In this document: positions 9,144 to 18,272 of the stretch, one piece after another
Position numbering within the stretch: position 1 is the stretch's first letter
How the letters are laid out: each line of letters starts with the position of its first letter
Source: Gracilimonas sp965227215
GTDB taxonomy: Bacteria > Bacteroidota > Rhodothermia > Balneolales > Balneolaceae
NCBI GenBank assembly: GCA_965227215.1
Contig: OZ245729.1
Span: 434,001 to 498,000 of the forward strand
DNA length: 64,000 nt
Direction of reading: 5' to 3'
The notes under the pieces: generated by a model
Databases searched by the model: none
What the model was told of the DNA's origin: nothing
What the model saw: the letters and a program-made list of their open reading frames with translations, nothing else
Position numbers and translations under genes: made by a program

Positions 9144-9581
9144 TCAGGATTTAACTTTAGTATCGCCGGCGTAATCGGCATCGCTTTTCTGTGAGAGTGA
9201 TTTTGCATCCGACCCCATGCGGCAGGAACCATTAATTTGAGCGCCTTCTTCCACAATCAGGGTTTTGGTGTAGATATTCCCATCAATAATGGCACTCTCT
9301 CTCAGGGTAAGTTTGTTCGATACTTTTACTTCCCCTTCTACCCTTCCGGCAATGTCAGCATCAGCGGAGGTGATGTTGCCGATAATTTTACCGTTTCCGG
9401 TTACAATCAATTTTCCTTTCGAAACCGCTTCCCCATCAATGACTCCGGCTATGCGAATGTCGGTCTGAGAATTAAGATCTCCTTTTAGCTTGGTACCCTC
9501 ACTCAGGATATTAACCGCCGGTGAGTGGTTCGAATTCTCAGAAACATTATTAGTACTTGTAGATTTTTTTGAATTTAGCAT
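9144..9581 (-). CDS. Bactofilin (polymer-forming cytoskeletal protein)
   Basis: The 145-residue product has a disordered Ser/Asn-rich N-terminus. A bactofilin beta-helix core follows (LSEGTKLKGDLNSQTDIRIAG, then repeated G-x-I/V steps such as GKIIGNIT, GRVEGEVK, AIIDGNIY) and then a polar tail. Bactofilins polymerise without nucleotides and often position cell-wall enzymes. It directly follows an M23 peptidase gene (9-base spacer), a pairing known from other bacteria where the two shape the cell wall together. Confidence 0.9.
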   Translation of the reverse strand: MLNSKKSTSTNNVSENSNHSPAVNILSEGTKLKGDLNSQTDIRIAGVIDGEAVSKGKLIVTGNGKIIGNITSADADIAGRVEGEVKVSNKLTLRESAIIDGNIYTKTLIVEEGAQINGSCRMGSDAKSLSQKSDADYAGDTKVKS

Positions 9582-9590
9582 AACTCGATT

Positions 9591-10448
9591 TTATTTGATT
9601 AAATAGACTTCCGGATTTTGAGGTACCCCATTTTTCCATATTTCAAAATGGAGATGCGGCCCTGTGCTTAATACTCCGGCATTTCCAATTTCGCCAAGAA
9701 TATCACCTTTTAAAACAAGGTCGCCTTCCTTCTTATTTAATTTAGAAAGGTGCTTATAGGTTGTAACCACACCTTCGCTGTGTTGCACGGATATTACATA
9801 TCCATTGTTAATTGTCCAACTGCTATTAAAAACGGACCCATCAGCAATGTTTATGACAGGCTCATTGTTTTTTGTGGCGATATCTAAGCCATAATGTTCA
9901 TCGTCGGGCATGTAGCCCCGGGTTAACGACCCCTGAACCGGATACTTGGCCGGGAAATCCGGTGCCGTTTTTGATACATTGGAAAATAAGACTTCATTCT
10001 GGCTGAGCCGGTTAAATTGACTGGATTCATCAAAGTTTATAAAATCAGAATTCTGAAAGGGATCGTTGGGATCGAATAAATTATTAAAGCGTTCATCCAT
10101 CGCCAGCGTAGTATCAATACTCAACCGGATAATGTTTTTCATTTCCCGCAGCTGCATATCTCTTTGACGAAGAGAATCTTCCAGGGCGATGGCTTTCTCG
10201 GTTACTTCCAAAATCTGTGCCCGGATTTCAGCATCATCGGTACTGTATAATAGTCCTCCCAGTGGAGTCAACATAAATACTAAAGCCACAAAAATCGCAA
10301 ATACAGTAGATATCCCCAGAATCATCCCAAACAATCCGTTGGGATATACCTTATAAGAATTATCCTCATCTGGTTTGGAATCATCCAGCAAAATGACAGT
10401 GATTTTCTTCTTTCGCTGTTCAAATAATTTTTTAAGCAGATCAATCAT
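9591..10448 (-). CDS. M23 (LytM-type) cell-wall endopeptidase, membrane-anchored
   Basis: The 285-residue product has a cytoplasmic N-terminus rich in Lys, one membrane helix (LFGMILGISTVFAIFVALVFML), a short coiled coil, and a C-terminal M23 domain. The zinc ligands are visible in HYGLD and HLHFE. M23 enzymes cut peptide cross-links of peptidoglycan. All key residues seem present, so it is probably active. Its partner is likely the adjacent bactofilin. Confidence 0.9.
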   Translation of the reverse strand: MIDLLKKLFEQRKKKITVILLDDSKPDEDNSYKVYPNGLFGMILGISTVFAIFVALVFMLTPLGGLLYSTDDAEIRAQILEVTEKAIALEDSLRQRDMQLREMKNIIRLSIDTTLAMDERFNNLFDPNDPFQNSDFINFDESSQFNRLSQNEVLFSNVSKTAPDFPAKYPVQGSLTRGYMPDDEHYGLDIATKNNEPVINIADGSVFNSSWTINNGYVISVQHSEGVVTTYKHLSKLNKKEGDLVLKGDILGEIGNAGVLSTGPHLHFEIWKNGVPQNPEVYLIK

Positions 10449-10478
10449 CGCTTTTCAAGTTACTACAATACCAGCTAT

Positions 10479-11756
10479 TTATTGAACAGAAATTTCATTC
10501 AAGATATCAGCCAATTTCCCGGTCAATAACTTACGGTTATAGGATTCAACCACCTCTTCGGAATGGTCAGGCCAGCTTCCTTCTTCATTACATTTTACAA
10601 TGGTTGATAGCTGTTCTGTAATCTCCGTTATATTGTAAGGGTCTGCAATAAAAGCTTTTCCATATTCTTGCAGCATTTTTTTTGCACTGCCCTCTGGTAC
10701 AAGACCAAGAATGGGTTTCCTTGTTGCAAAATATTCACTCGTTTTTCCAAGTGAAATAATTTCCGGATTCTTTTTCTGGCCGATATTCAGCCAGAGCACA
10801 TCGGCATTCATCAGATTCTTTACAGCCAGATCATGGTTCACATATCCAAAATCCAAAACCATGGGTGTCAGATCCAAGTCATGAATTACCTTCCAGTGCT
10901 TGGAATTCAATCCTCCCTGAAACTGAAGTTCAATTTTATCTTTTAGTTCAGGATTTTGCGCTAACAATCTGTGAACTGCTTTCAGAAACGAATCCGGTGT
11001 ACTTTCAGGGTAAAAAGTACCGCTGTATAAGAATTTTAGTTTTTGGGGTGAACCTGACGCCATTTCATCGGCCGACTCAAAATCTTCCGGGTCATATCCG
11101 TGACCTATTATTTCCACTTCTTTCAATACCCTCGCGCGGATACTTTCGGCTATTTGCTCATTAATAGTAAGAAGAGTATCGGCTTTTGTGAGGGTGTCAA
11201 TTTCAAGCTGTTCCATCTTCATTTTGTGCCAGGCCGTTGGATACTTTATCAGGTGACTTTCCACCCAATCATCCCTCAGATCCATAACCACGGGAATTTT
11301 AGTTTTGGCTTTCAGCTTTTGGGCGAGTATTAAATTGCTATGCGGTGGTCCGCTTGCAAAAATGGTATCAATTTTCTTCTCTTTAACTAATTTGAGAGCT
11401 TTCTCCAGTCCGGGTTCAATCCAGCTCTTCTTGTTGTCAGGGATAAAGAAAAAGGAAGAAAACCAGCGTAAAACCTTGGCGATGGTTCCGGGCACTTTTA
11501 CTTCCTTTGGGCTTTGTCCAGCCGTGTGAAATGGTGTATTCGCCTCTACTCTGTGTACGTCAAGGTTTAGTGCTTCTACTTCCTCTAGCAGCGATTCATC
11601 AAAGGTATGATAGGCGCCGGGTTCCGGACATAACACAATCGGATTCCAGTCATACTCTCTCAAATATTTGGCAAACTTGAGAGGGCGCTGAACGCCACTT
11701 CCACCCATCGGGGGAAAATAATAGACAATGAAGAGTACGTTTTTCATCCCGGGCAA
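10479..11756 (-). CDS. Glycosyltransferase, GT4-like
   Basis: The 425-residue product has a GT-B fold layout: an N-terminal donor/acceptor half beginning LFIVYYFPPMGGSGVQRPLKFA and a C-terminal half with KFLYSGTFYPES and later EYFATRKPILGLVPEGSAKK. The FPPMGGSGVQR start is typical of group 1 (GT4) transferases that build exopolysaccharide or O-antigen. The acceptor cannot be told. There is an alternative start at the internal ATG (MKNVLF). It lies 6 bases after guaB and is probably in the same transcript. Confidence 0.8.
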   Translation of the reverse strand: MPGMKNVLFIVYYFPPMGGSGVQRPLKFAKYLREYDWNPIVLCPEPGAYHTFDESLLEEVEALNLDVHRVEANTPFHTAGQSPKEVKVPGTIAKVLRWFSSFFFIPDNKKSWIEPGLEKALKLVKEKKIDTIFASGPPHSNLILAQKLKAKTKIPVVMDLRDDWVESHLIKYPTAWHKMKMEQLEIDTLTKADTLLTINEQIAESIRARVLKEVEIIGHGYDPEDFESADEMASGSPQKLKFLYSGTFYPESTPDSFLKAVHRLLAQNPELKDKIELQFQGGLNSKHWKVIHDLDLTPMVLDFGYVNHDLAVKNLMNADVLWLNIGQKKNPEIISLGKTSEYFATRKPILGLVPEGSAKKMLQEYGKAFIADPYNITEITEQLSTIVKCNEEGSWPDHSEEVVESYNRKLLTGKLADILNEISVQ

Positions 11757-11762
11757 GGCCGA

Positions 11763-13250
11763 TCAGGATACCGAGTAGTTCGGCGCTTCCTTCGTGATCT
11801 GAACCGAATGCGGATGACTTTCACGATAAGAGGCCGCTGAAATCTGAACAAATTCGGCTTTCTTCATCTCATCGATATCAGCAGCCCCGGCATACCCCAT
11901 TGCAGCTCGTAATCCACCCGCCATCTGGTGAACAACTTCACTGAGATATCCTTTGAAAGGTACGCGGCCTTCAATTCCTTCTGGAACAAGCTTGCTGATG
12001 TCATCTTCAACATCCTGGAAATATCGGTCTTTAGAGCCTTTATTCATGGCACTGATGCTACCCATGCCGCGGTATGATTTGTACTTACGGGATTCATAAA
12101 TGATGGTCTCCCCGGGGCTTTCATCCACACCGGCAAACATAGAGCCCATCATCACCGCATCGGCTCCGCCCGCAATAGCTTTGGGAATATCACCGGTTTG
12201 CTTAATACCACCGTCTGCAATAAGACCAATTCCATTTTCACGGGTAAATTCAGCCACTTCCATTACCGCACTTAACTGGGGAACACCAACTCCCGTTACT
12301 ACTCGTGTGGTACAAATTGAACCGGGTCCAACCCCTACTTTCACTACATCGGCTCCGGCTTCTGCCAATGCTTCTGCGGCTGATTTGGTTGCAATGTTAC
12401 CGCCAATTACATTCAGTTCAGGATAGGTGTCTTTGATTTTCTTAATGGTTTCGAGCACGCCTTTGGAATGTCCGTGTGCAGTATCAACCGTGATGGCATC
12501 CACACTAGCCGCAACCAAAGCATCAACGCGATCCATAGTGTCAGCGGTTACCCCAACGGCTGCACCTACTCTCAGCCTTCCCATTTCATCCTTACAGGCA
12601 TTCGGGAAGTTCATTTTCTTTTCGATATCCTTGAAGGTGATCAGCCCAACTAGCTTATTATTGGCATCAACAATTGGCAGCTTCTCTACTTTATAATGCT
12701 GAAGAATCTGCTCAGCTTGCTTCAGATTTGTTCCTTCCTTTGCCGTGATAAGATCCTCGTGAGTCATAATATCACCGAGCTTTTTATTCATCTCCGATTC
12801 AAAGCGAAGATCCCGGTTGGTTACAATACCAACCAAAATTCCGGTTTCATCAACAATAGGTATTCCGCCTATTTTCTGCTTTTTCATGAGTGCCCGGGCT
12901 TCCCGAACCGTAGCCCCTTCTTTCAGAGTAACCGGATCCACGATCATCCCGCTTTCGCTTCTCTTAACCAGTCTCACATGCTCAGCCTGATCTTCAATAC
13001 TCATATTTTTATGAAGCATAGCGATTCCCCCCTCACGAGCAAGGGCAATGGCGAGCCGATATTCAGAAACCGTATCCATTGCAGCACTGATAATGGGCAC
13101 GTTCAATTTCAGAGAAGGCGTTAGCTGAACCGTTGTATCCACATCGCGTGGCAAGACCTGTGAAAAATTTGGGACCAGAAGTACATCATCGTACGTAAGT
13201 CCCTGCCGCGTAATACGTTCAAAGGGAGAGGAATTATTCATTTTATACAT
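11763..13250 (-). CDS. guaB: Inosine-5'-monophosphate dehydrogenase
   Basis: The 495-residue enzyme oxidises IMP to XMP with NAD+, the committed step to GTP. The N-terminus has the barrel start GLTYDDVLLVPNFS. Two CBS domains follow (about residues 100-215, with KQKIGGIPIVDETG and YKVEKLPIVDANN). The catalytic loop is GPGSICTTRVV, and the flap/late motif is KSYRGMGSISAM. Length is normal. Starts at ATG 13250 or 13241 (MNNSS) are both possible. It heads the minus-strand run that continues through the atp genes. Confidence 0.98.
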   Translation of the reverse strand: MYKMNNSSPFERITRQGLTYDDVLLVPNFSQVLPRDVDTTVQLTPSLKLNVPIISAAMDTVSEYRLAIALAREGGIAMLHKNMSIEDQAEHVRLVKRSESGMIVDPVTLKEGATVREARALMKKQKIGGIPIVDETGILVGIVTNRDLRFESEMNKKLGDIMTHEDLITAKEGTNLKQAEQILQHYKVEKLPIVDANNKLVGLITFKDIEKKMNFPNACKDEMGRLRVGAAVGVTADTMDRVDALVAASVDAITVDTAHGHSKGVLETIKKIKDTYPELNVIGGNIATKSAAEALAEAGADVVKVGVGPGSICTTRVVTGVGVPQLSAVMEVAEFTRENGIGLIADGGIKQTGDIPKAIAGGADAVMMGSMFAGVDESPGETIIYESRKYKSYRGMGSISAMNKGSKDRYFQDVEDDISKLVPEGIEGRVPFKGYLSEVVHQMAGGLRAAMGYAGAADIDEMKKAEFVQISAASYRESHPHSVQITKEAPNYSVS

Positions 13251-13278
13251 GAAAAAGAAAGTTTGGCTTGCAGTTTTT

Positions 13279-13286
13279 CAAAGATA
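13279..13286 (-). promoter_or_regulatory. Possible Bacteroidota-type -7 element for guaB
   Basis: On the minus strand the sequence reads TATCTTTG, matching the TAnnTTTG -7 consensus known from Bacteroidota, about 29 bases before the guaB start. I do not see a good TTTG -33 box at the right distance, so this is a weak call. Confidence 0.3.
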
Positions 13287-13362
13287 AGGATATCTCTGTG
13301 GAAGTTCTGCATTGAATAACAATTTTTGTTGGCATTACGTAGAGCGTCCAAACTTATTATTT

Positions 13363-14136
13363 ATGAGCAATAGCAAGACTTATACCAAAAAAGAATTCAG
13401 CCGTATTCTGAGCAAAGCCTCAGAAATTCAGACCAACAAAGATTTATATGGAGATCAGGACGGTTTGACCGAAGAGGAACTGATTCATGTTGCGGAAGAA
13501 GTAGGTATCACTCGCGAAGCCCTTGCCGAAGCTTTACAATCTATTGATGAACCTGATCTTGATGAGCAAACCTACAGCCTGGTGGAGGGTACTTCCCGAA
13601 TTCAAAATTCAGCAACGGTACATACGGAGTTTACTGATGAACAGTGGGAAGACCTGGTTCTTGAAATTCGTAAAGTTACCGGCGGAATTGGAAAAATCAG
13701 AAAAACCGGAAATACCTACGAATGGGAACAGCGAAAAAGTGATTTTGGCTATAAACATTTCTCCTTCACTCCTAAAAACGGAAGTACCAAAATTCAGATG
13801 GTTTCTTCCTGGGGTTCTTTTAAAGGCATCATTGGTTTCCTGAGCTTCTTTTTTGCATTCATTGTTGCCCTTATTGCATTTAAAGAAATAAGCGGCAAAC
13901 AACTGGCGTTGATGATCGCCCCTTTTGCCGGTTTAGGTGGTTTTGCCATGAGCCGTTTCTTTTTGAAAAGCTACTACCGCAAACAAAAGGAACAGCTTAA
14001 CAGGCTTACTCAGTCCCTGACCAAAAAAATCAGAGCATTAGATACACCATCTGCTTCTATTAAAATTGAAGACCGTGAAGTCTATCAATCCCAGGAATCA
14101 AATAATGCAGGAAAAACCGGTAGCCAAACTCATTAA
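13363..14136 (+). CDS. Two-helix membrane protein of unknown function
   Basis: From the ATG at 13363 the product is 257 residues; an in-frame alternative start at 13312 would add 17 unlikely residues (MNNNFCWHYVERPNLLF). The N-terminal 60 residues hold a helical region (FSRILSKASEIQTNKDLYGD then LTEEELIHVAEEVGITREALAEAL). The middle has a beta-rich segment with HFSFTPKNGSTKIQMVSSW. Two membrane helices follow (GIIGFLSFFFAFIVALIAF and LALMIAPFAGLGGFAM) and then a charged tail. I know similar unnamed proteins with this N-terminal motif but no function. It diverges from guaB and ends overlapping the opposite-strand gene by 4 bases. Confidence 0.75.
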   Translation: MSNSKTYTKKEFSRILSKASEIQTNKDLYGDQDGLTEEELIHVAEEVGITREALAEALQSIDEPDLDEQTYSLVEGTSRIQNSATVHTEFTDEQWEDLVLEIRKVTGGIGKIRKTGNTYEWEQRKSDFGYKHFSFTPKNGSTKIQMVSSWGSFKGIIGFLSFFFAFIVALIAFKEISGKQLALMIAPFAGLGGFAMSRFFLKSYYRKQKEQLNRLTQSLTKKIRALDTPSASIKIEDREVYQSQESNNAGKTGSQTH

Positions 14137-14480
14137 AGAGCCTTCACCTTTAATGCTTTAATGGCTGCATCCAGTGTGCAAATGCCGTCCTGAAAGCAAC
14201 TCACCCAGTAGTGGATGGAGTCGCGGCGGCGCTTGACGAAAGGATCGCAGGAAGAAAACCGGCCTTTTAGTTCTTCAACCATGAACTTCACATCATCATT
14301 GATTTCGATTTTGAGTTCATCAGGCAGATTTCCCCAGCCCATTAGCTCAAAAGCCTGCTGCATTTCAGCATACTCATTCTGACTCTCCTGTTCGATTCTC
14401 TTCAGAATCGGAAGAGCGAATAAAGCAGTGGACTGATCTTGTTGTGGAGTGATTGAAAGTGCGTTGCTTGTCATAATCAT
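14133..14480 (-). CDS. Small soluble protein of unknown function
   Basis: The 115-residue product is soluble and rich in helix-forming residues, with EEL KGRFSSCDPF and RRRDSIHYWVSCFQDGICTLDAAI. I recognise no family. It has an ATG start with a second in-frame ATG two codons in, and its tail overlaps the convergent gene by 4 bases. A clear inverted repeat (14522-14539) sits in its upstream region and could be an operator. Coding character looks plausible but there is no homology support. Confidence 0.5.
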   Translation of the reverse strand: MIMTSNALSITPQQDQSTALFALPILKRIEQESQNEYAEMQQAFELMGWGNLPDELKIEINDDVKFMVEELKGRFSSCDPFVKRRRDSIHYWVSCFQDGICTLDAAIKALKVKAL

Positions 14481-14521
14481 TAGGTTTTGTTTTTTGATTT
14501 ACTCAATGATAATGACAGAGA

Positions 14522-14539
14522 GTGACATCATAGTGTCAC
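14522..14539. promoter_or_regulatory. Palindromic operator-like site GTGACA-N6-TGTCAC
   Basis: A perfect 6+6 inverted repeat with a 6-base spacer lies 42 bases before the start of the small gene ending at 14480. The spacing fits one turn of DNA contacted by a dimeric regulator. It is also downstream of nothing but the folD stop (14558), so it most likely belongs to the small gene. The regulator is not identifiable. Confidence 0.4.
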
Positions 14540-14557
14540 CCCTTATTTAAATAAATT

Positions 14558-15448
14558 TTATTCGGGATAAATACTCTTTTTAGCAGCCAACAGCGTATTC
14601 TTCATCAGCATGGCAACAGTCATCGGGCCAACTCCGCCGGGAACCGGTGTAATCCAGCTGGCCTTTTTCTTAACAGATTCAAAATCCACATCTCCGACCA
14701 ACTTATATCCTTTTTCAGCAGTTTCATCGGCAATACGGTTAATACCCACATCAATAACCACGGCACCTTCTTTAATCATTTCTGCCTTAATCAAATGGGG
14801 TTGACCTGCTGCAGCAATGAGGATATCAGCCGAAATGGTATGCTGGGTCAGGTCTTTGGTGTACTTGTGGCAAATAGTTGTAGTTGCCTTTCCTGATGAA
14901 TTCTCTCGAGACAGCATAATCGCCATAGGCGATCCCACAATGTTACTGGCCCCAACTACCACAGCATGTTTGGCTTTAGCGGGAATGCTGTAATGCTTGA
15001 AAAGCTCCATGATTCCGGCCGGTGTACAGCTTCGGAAGCACGGCTGGTCTACCGTCAATCTTCCTACATTCATGGGATGAAATCCATCCACATCTTTACG
15101 GTGGTCAATACTTTCAATTACATCATGAGAAGACAGGTGCGCCGGTAGCGGAAGCTGAACCAGTATTCCGTCCACGGAATCGTCTTCGTTATACTGCTGA
15201 ATGATAGACTTAAGCTCTTTGGCAGAGATGGTATCCTGCAAGATTTCGGTGTGAGTTTCAATGCCCACATCTTCACAGGCCCGGGTTTTAGCTCCGGTAT
15301 ATACTTTTGAGGCAGGGTCATCCCCTACTAAAATCACCTGCAGAAAAGGCGCCCGATTCCCTTTCGCTTTCCAGTCTTCCACATCCTCCCGAACGCGGTT
15401 TCGGACTAACTCTGCTACTTTCTTGCCATCAATAATTTCTGCACTCAT
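14558..15448 (-). CDS. folD: Bifunctional methylene-tetrahydrofolate dehydrogenase/cyclohydrolase
   Basis: The 296-residue enzyme interconverts 5,10-methylene- and 10-formyl-tetrahydrofolate using NADP. Visible signatures are SKVYTGAKTRAC with the catalytic Tyr/Lys region, DGILVQLPLP, KDVDGFHPMN, the Rossmann motif VVVGASNIVGSPMA, and the C-terminal TPVPGGVGPMT. Length is standard. It starts one base after the response-regulator stop, so the two are probably co-transcribed. Confidence 0.97.
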   Translation of the reverse strand: MSAEIIDGKKVAELVRNRVREDVEDWKAKGNRAPFLQVILVGDDPASKVYTGAKTRACEDVGIETHTEILQDTISAKELKSIIQQYNEDDSVDGILVQLPLPAHLSSHDVIESIDHRKDVDGFHPMNVGRLTVDQPCFRSCTPAGIMELFKHYSIPAKAKHAVVVGASNIVGSPMAIMLSRENSSGKATTTICHKYTKDLTQHTISADILIAAAGQPHLIKAEMIKEGAVVIDVGINRIADETAEKGYKLVGDVDFESVKKKASWITPVPGGVGPMTVAMLMKNTLLAAKKSIYPE

Positions 15449-15449
15449 G

Positions 15450-16823
15450 CTATCGCTCTATATTATACTTTTTCATTTTATTGTACATGTGGCTTCGCTG
15501 TATACCTATGTTTTCTGCGGTCTGAGAAATATTCCAATCGTTCTTTTCCAGCTGCTTCACTAAAAATATGCGTTCTGCCGTTTCCTTGAAATCCTGGAAA
15601 TCTTCGGTTTCATCAGCCAACTTACCCAAATCCCCGGCTTTTAAATCCCTTGTTTTGAGCACGTCATTAACGGTCTCTTGGGAGATTACATCACCGGATG
15701 CCAAAATCCCGAGCCGCTCTACTGCATTCTGAAGCTCCCGAACATTACCACTCCATTCTTTATCTTTGAGTGATTTCAGGGCATCATCAGAAAATGAGAT
15801 GGATGAAAAACTGATATCCTTTTCTTTAAGGTTATTCAGGCAGGCTTTAGCAATAAGAGGAATGTCTTCCTTGCGCTCTCTGAGCGGAGGAACTTTAATC
15901 GGAATTACGCTAATTCGGTGAAATAGATCTTCCCGAAAATTGCCTTCTTCTATCTCCTCCTCCAGATCTTTATTTGTAGCAGAAAGAATGCGAACATCCA
16001 CCGAAATGGACTCATTACCGCCCACTCGGGTTACCTTATTTTCCTGCAAGGCCCGAAGTACCTTAGCCTGAGCTTCCAAACTCATATCGCCGACCTCATC
16101 CAAAAATAGCGTGCCGCCGTCTGCCTGCTCAAACTTACCGATACGCTGATCGGAAGCGCCGGTAAAGGCCCCTTTCTCGTGCCCAAACAATTCACTTTCT
16201 AACAAATCTGAAGGAATGGCCGCACAGTTTACTTCCACAAATGGTCCTGCACTTCTCGGGCTTTTTTCATGAATCCACTTGGCTACCAGCTCTTTACCGG
16301 TACCATTTTCACCGGTTATTAAAACACGCGATTGCGTGGGAGCAACCTTCTCAATCAATGTTTTAATCTTCGAAATGGCTTTACTCTCCCCAATGATCTC
16401 CTGAACCTTCGGCAGCTTTTTCTTGATCTGCTTGTACTCTTTGGCAAGGTTTTGCTGTGAAAGCGCATTCCTAACCGAAATCAGCAGACGATTTAAGTCC
16501 GGGGGTTTTTCGAGGAAATCGTAAGCGCCCATTTTGGTGGCTTCAACGGCAATTTCTATGGTACCGTGGCCGGAAATCATTATAACCGGAAACTCGTGCC
16601 CGGCCTCGCGAAGTTTTTTCAGGGTCTCTAGACCATCCATCCCCTGCATTTTGATATCAAGAAACATCAGATCGATGTCATTCTCTTCAACGAAATCCAG
16701 GGCAAGCTGTCCGCTTTCAACAGTAGAAACCTCGTAGTTCTCGTACTGCAGAATTTCTTCCAGCGTATTACGAATGGCTTTCTCATCATCCGTGATTAAG
16801 ATATGTGCTTTCTTATCGGGCAT
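15450..16823 (-). CDS. NtrC-family sigma-54 response regulator
   Basis: The 457-residue protein has three domains. The receiver (1-120) has the phosphorylated aspartate in LMFLDIKMQGMDG (D56). The central AAA+ domain has Walker A GENGTGKE, the sigma-54 contact loop GAFTGA and a Walker B GGTLFLDEVGD. The C-terminal Fis-type helix-turn-helix is NWNISQTAENIGIQRSHMYNKM. It would activate sigma-54 promoters after phosphorylation. The architecture is NtrX/NtrC-like. No sensor kinase is adjacent, so its signal is unknown. It follows dacB by 12 bases. Confidence 0.95.
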   Translation of the reverse strand: MPDKKAHILITDDEKAIRNTLEEILQYENYEVSTVESGQLALDFVEENDIDLMFLDIKMQGMDGLETLKKLREAGHEFPVIMISGHGTIEIAVEATKMGAYDFLEKPPDLNRLLISVRNALSQQNLAKEYKQIKKKLPKVQEIIGESKAISKIKTLIEKVAPTQSRVLITGENGTGKELVAKWIHEKSPRSAGPFVEVNCAAIPSDLLESELFGHEKGAFTGASDQRIGKFEQADGGTLFLDEVGDMSLEAQAKVLRALQENKVTRVGGNESISVDVRILSATNKDLEEEIEEGNFREDLFHRISVIPIKVPPLRERKEDIPLIAKACLNNLKEKDISFSSISFSDDALKSLKDKEWSGNVRELQNAVERLGILASGDVISQETVNDVLKTRDLKAGDLGKLADETEDFQDFKETAERIFLVKQLEKNDWNISQTAENIGIQRSHMYNKMKKYNIER

Positions 16824-16835
16824 ACGGAAAGCTAA

Positions 16836-18272
16836 TCAATATTTTTCATACAGATACATCAAAATCTGCTCGTGGACGGCATCAATGGGACGCACCTTTT
16901 CGGATATAAAGTTATTGGTTGCAATGCTTACAATAAGCTTCTTCCCTGATTTTGTCTCAAAATAACCGCTCAGTGTTCTTACCCCGGTTACAAAACCCGA
17001 CTTTCCTTTGAAGTTGTTATACAATGGGGTTCCTTTCATTCGGTGGGCTAAGGTTCCATCTATTCCTGCTACCGACATACTGTTGAAGTAAGCCTTCGAT
17101 TCAGGATGATCCTGCATTGCAACCAGCAAATCAGATAAAATAGATGTCTTGGTGAAATTACCACCGGCTAACCCGGACCCGTCATTCATCTGAATGTGTG
17201 TGGTATCCAGCCCTATATCTGCGGCAAACTTACGAACCTGTTTAATTCCATGTTCAAACGATCCCGGTTGTTGCCCTGCTTTGGCAGAAAGAGTTTTGAG
17301 GATCATTTCGGTATAAAAATTATCGCTCTCCTTATTAATCCAGTTGATGAGCTCACTCAAAGGTTTCGAGTTGTGCTGTGCCAATACGTTGGTAGTGTCG
17401 TATTCGAAAGCTTGATCATAAACCACAATGGGGCCATTAACACGAATTCCATGGTCATTGAGGTAATCCTTAAAGGAATCCAGAAAGAACAACGGCGGAT
17501 TGTTTATTGAAAGCGATTCATCCTCGTAGTAACCTTTTGGAAGAGTACTACCTAACTCAATACGATTGTTTCCCAATTCCCGGCGGTAGTATTCGTCATA
17601 CTCTGTAGCGGGATGGGTAATTACCTGCCTGTTCTCAAACTGTACGTAATCGGTACTGTCCGGAAACCAGGTAATGCGCGGGGTATCCCCTATTTCACCT
17701 TCGGCAAATACTTCCAGGTCTACCGCATTGTTGTTGAAGGATAACGGACTGACCTGCACTCCGTAGTAGAAAGAAAAATCGTACCAGTCCCATCCTTTGG
17801 GATAATGCTGCCCATCGAATAAGCTGACATCAGCAATCAGTGATCCATTAACCTGTTCTATACCTTGATCTTTCAGTTGATCAGTGAAATTTTTAAACAC
17901 ATGATAGCGGTCATCATCATACAAATCACCACTGATGGATGGGTCTCCGCTTCCTTTTATGATAAGATTGCCTTCCAAAGTATTTCCGGATAACTCTCCA
18001 TCCCCATACACAAAGGTTTGAAAGCGGTAATCTGAACCAAAATAATCCAGGAATGCAGCTGTCGTCAACAGCTTTTGATTGGAAGCAGGAACGATTGCTT
18101 TATCGGGATTGGAGCTTTCCAGTATCCGCCCCTGTTCATCCCGAACCGTCACCGACCAAAACGCCTCCTGATTCGGAGCCTGATTAATAATGAAATTTAG
18201 ATTCTGGGCACAAAGGGTTTCCGCAACAAATGCGATAAGCAATGGAAGTACAATGCGGAAAAAAAGCTTCAT
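16836..18272 (-). CDS. dacB: D-alanyl-D-alanine carboxypeptidase/endopeptidase (PBP4, S13)
   Basis: The 478-residue periplasmic enzyme trims or hydrolyses peptidoglycan cross-links. A signal peptide ends near TLCAQ. The three S13 active-site motifs are present: SNQK (in PASNQKLLTTA), SDN (KESDNFYTEM) and KSG (FKGKSGFVTG). The large insertion between SxxK and SxN is typical of PBP4. It abuts the PTS EIIA-like gene with no spacer. Confidence 0.93.
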   Translation of the reverse strand: MKLFFRIVLPLLIAFVAETLCAQNLNFIINQAPNQEAFWSVTVRDEQGRILESSNPDKAIVPASNQKLLTTAAFLDYFGSDYRFQTFVYGDGELSGNTLEGNLIIKGSGDPSISGDLYDDDRYHVFKNFTDQLKDQGIEQVNGSLIADVSLFDGQHYPKGWDWYDFSFYYGVQVSPLSFNNNAVDLEVFAEGEIGDTPRITWFPDSTDYVQFENRQVITHPATEYDEYYRRELGNNRIELGSTLPKGYYEDESLSINNPPLFFLDSFKDYLNDHGIRVNGPIVVYDQAFEYDTTNVLAQHNSKPLSELINWINKESDNFYTEMILKTLSAKAGQQPGSFEHGIKQVRKFAADIGLDTTHIQMNDGSGLAGGNFTKTSILSDLLVAMQDHPESKAYFNSMSVAGIDGTLAHRMKGTPLYNNFKGKSGFVTGVRTLSGYFETKSGKKLIVSIATNNFISEKVRPIDAVHEQILMYLYEKY

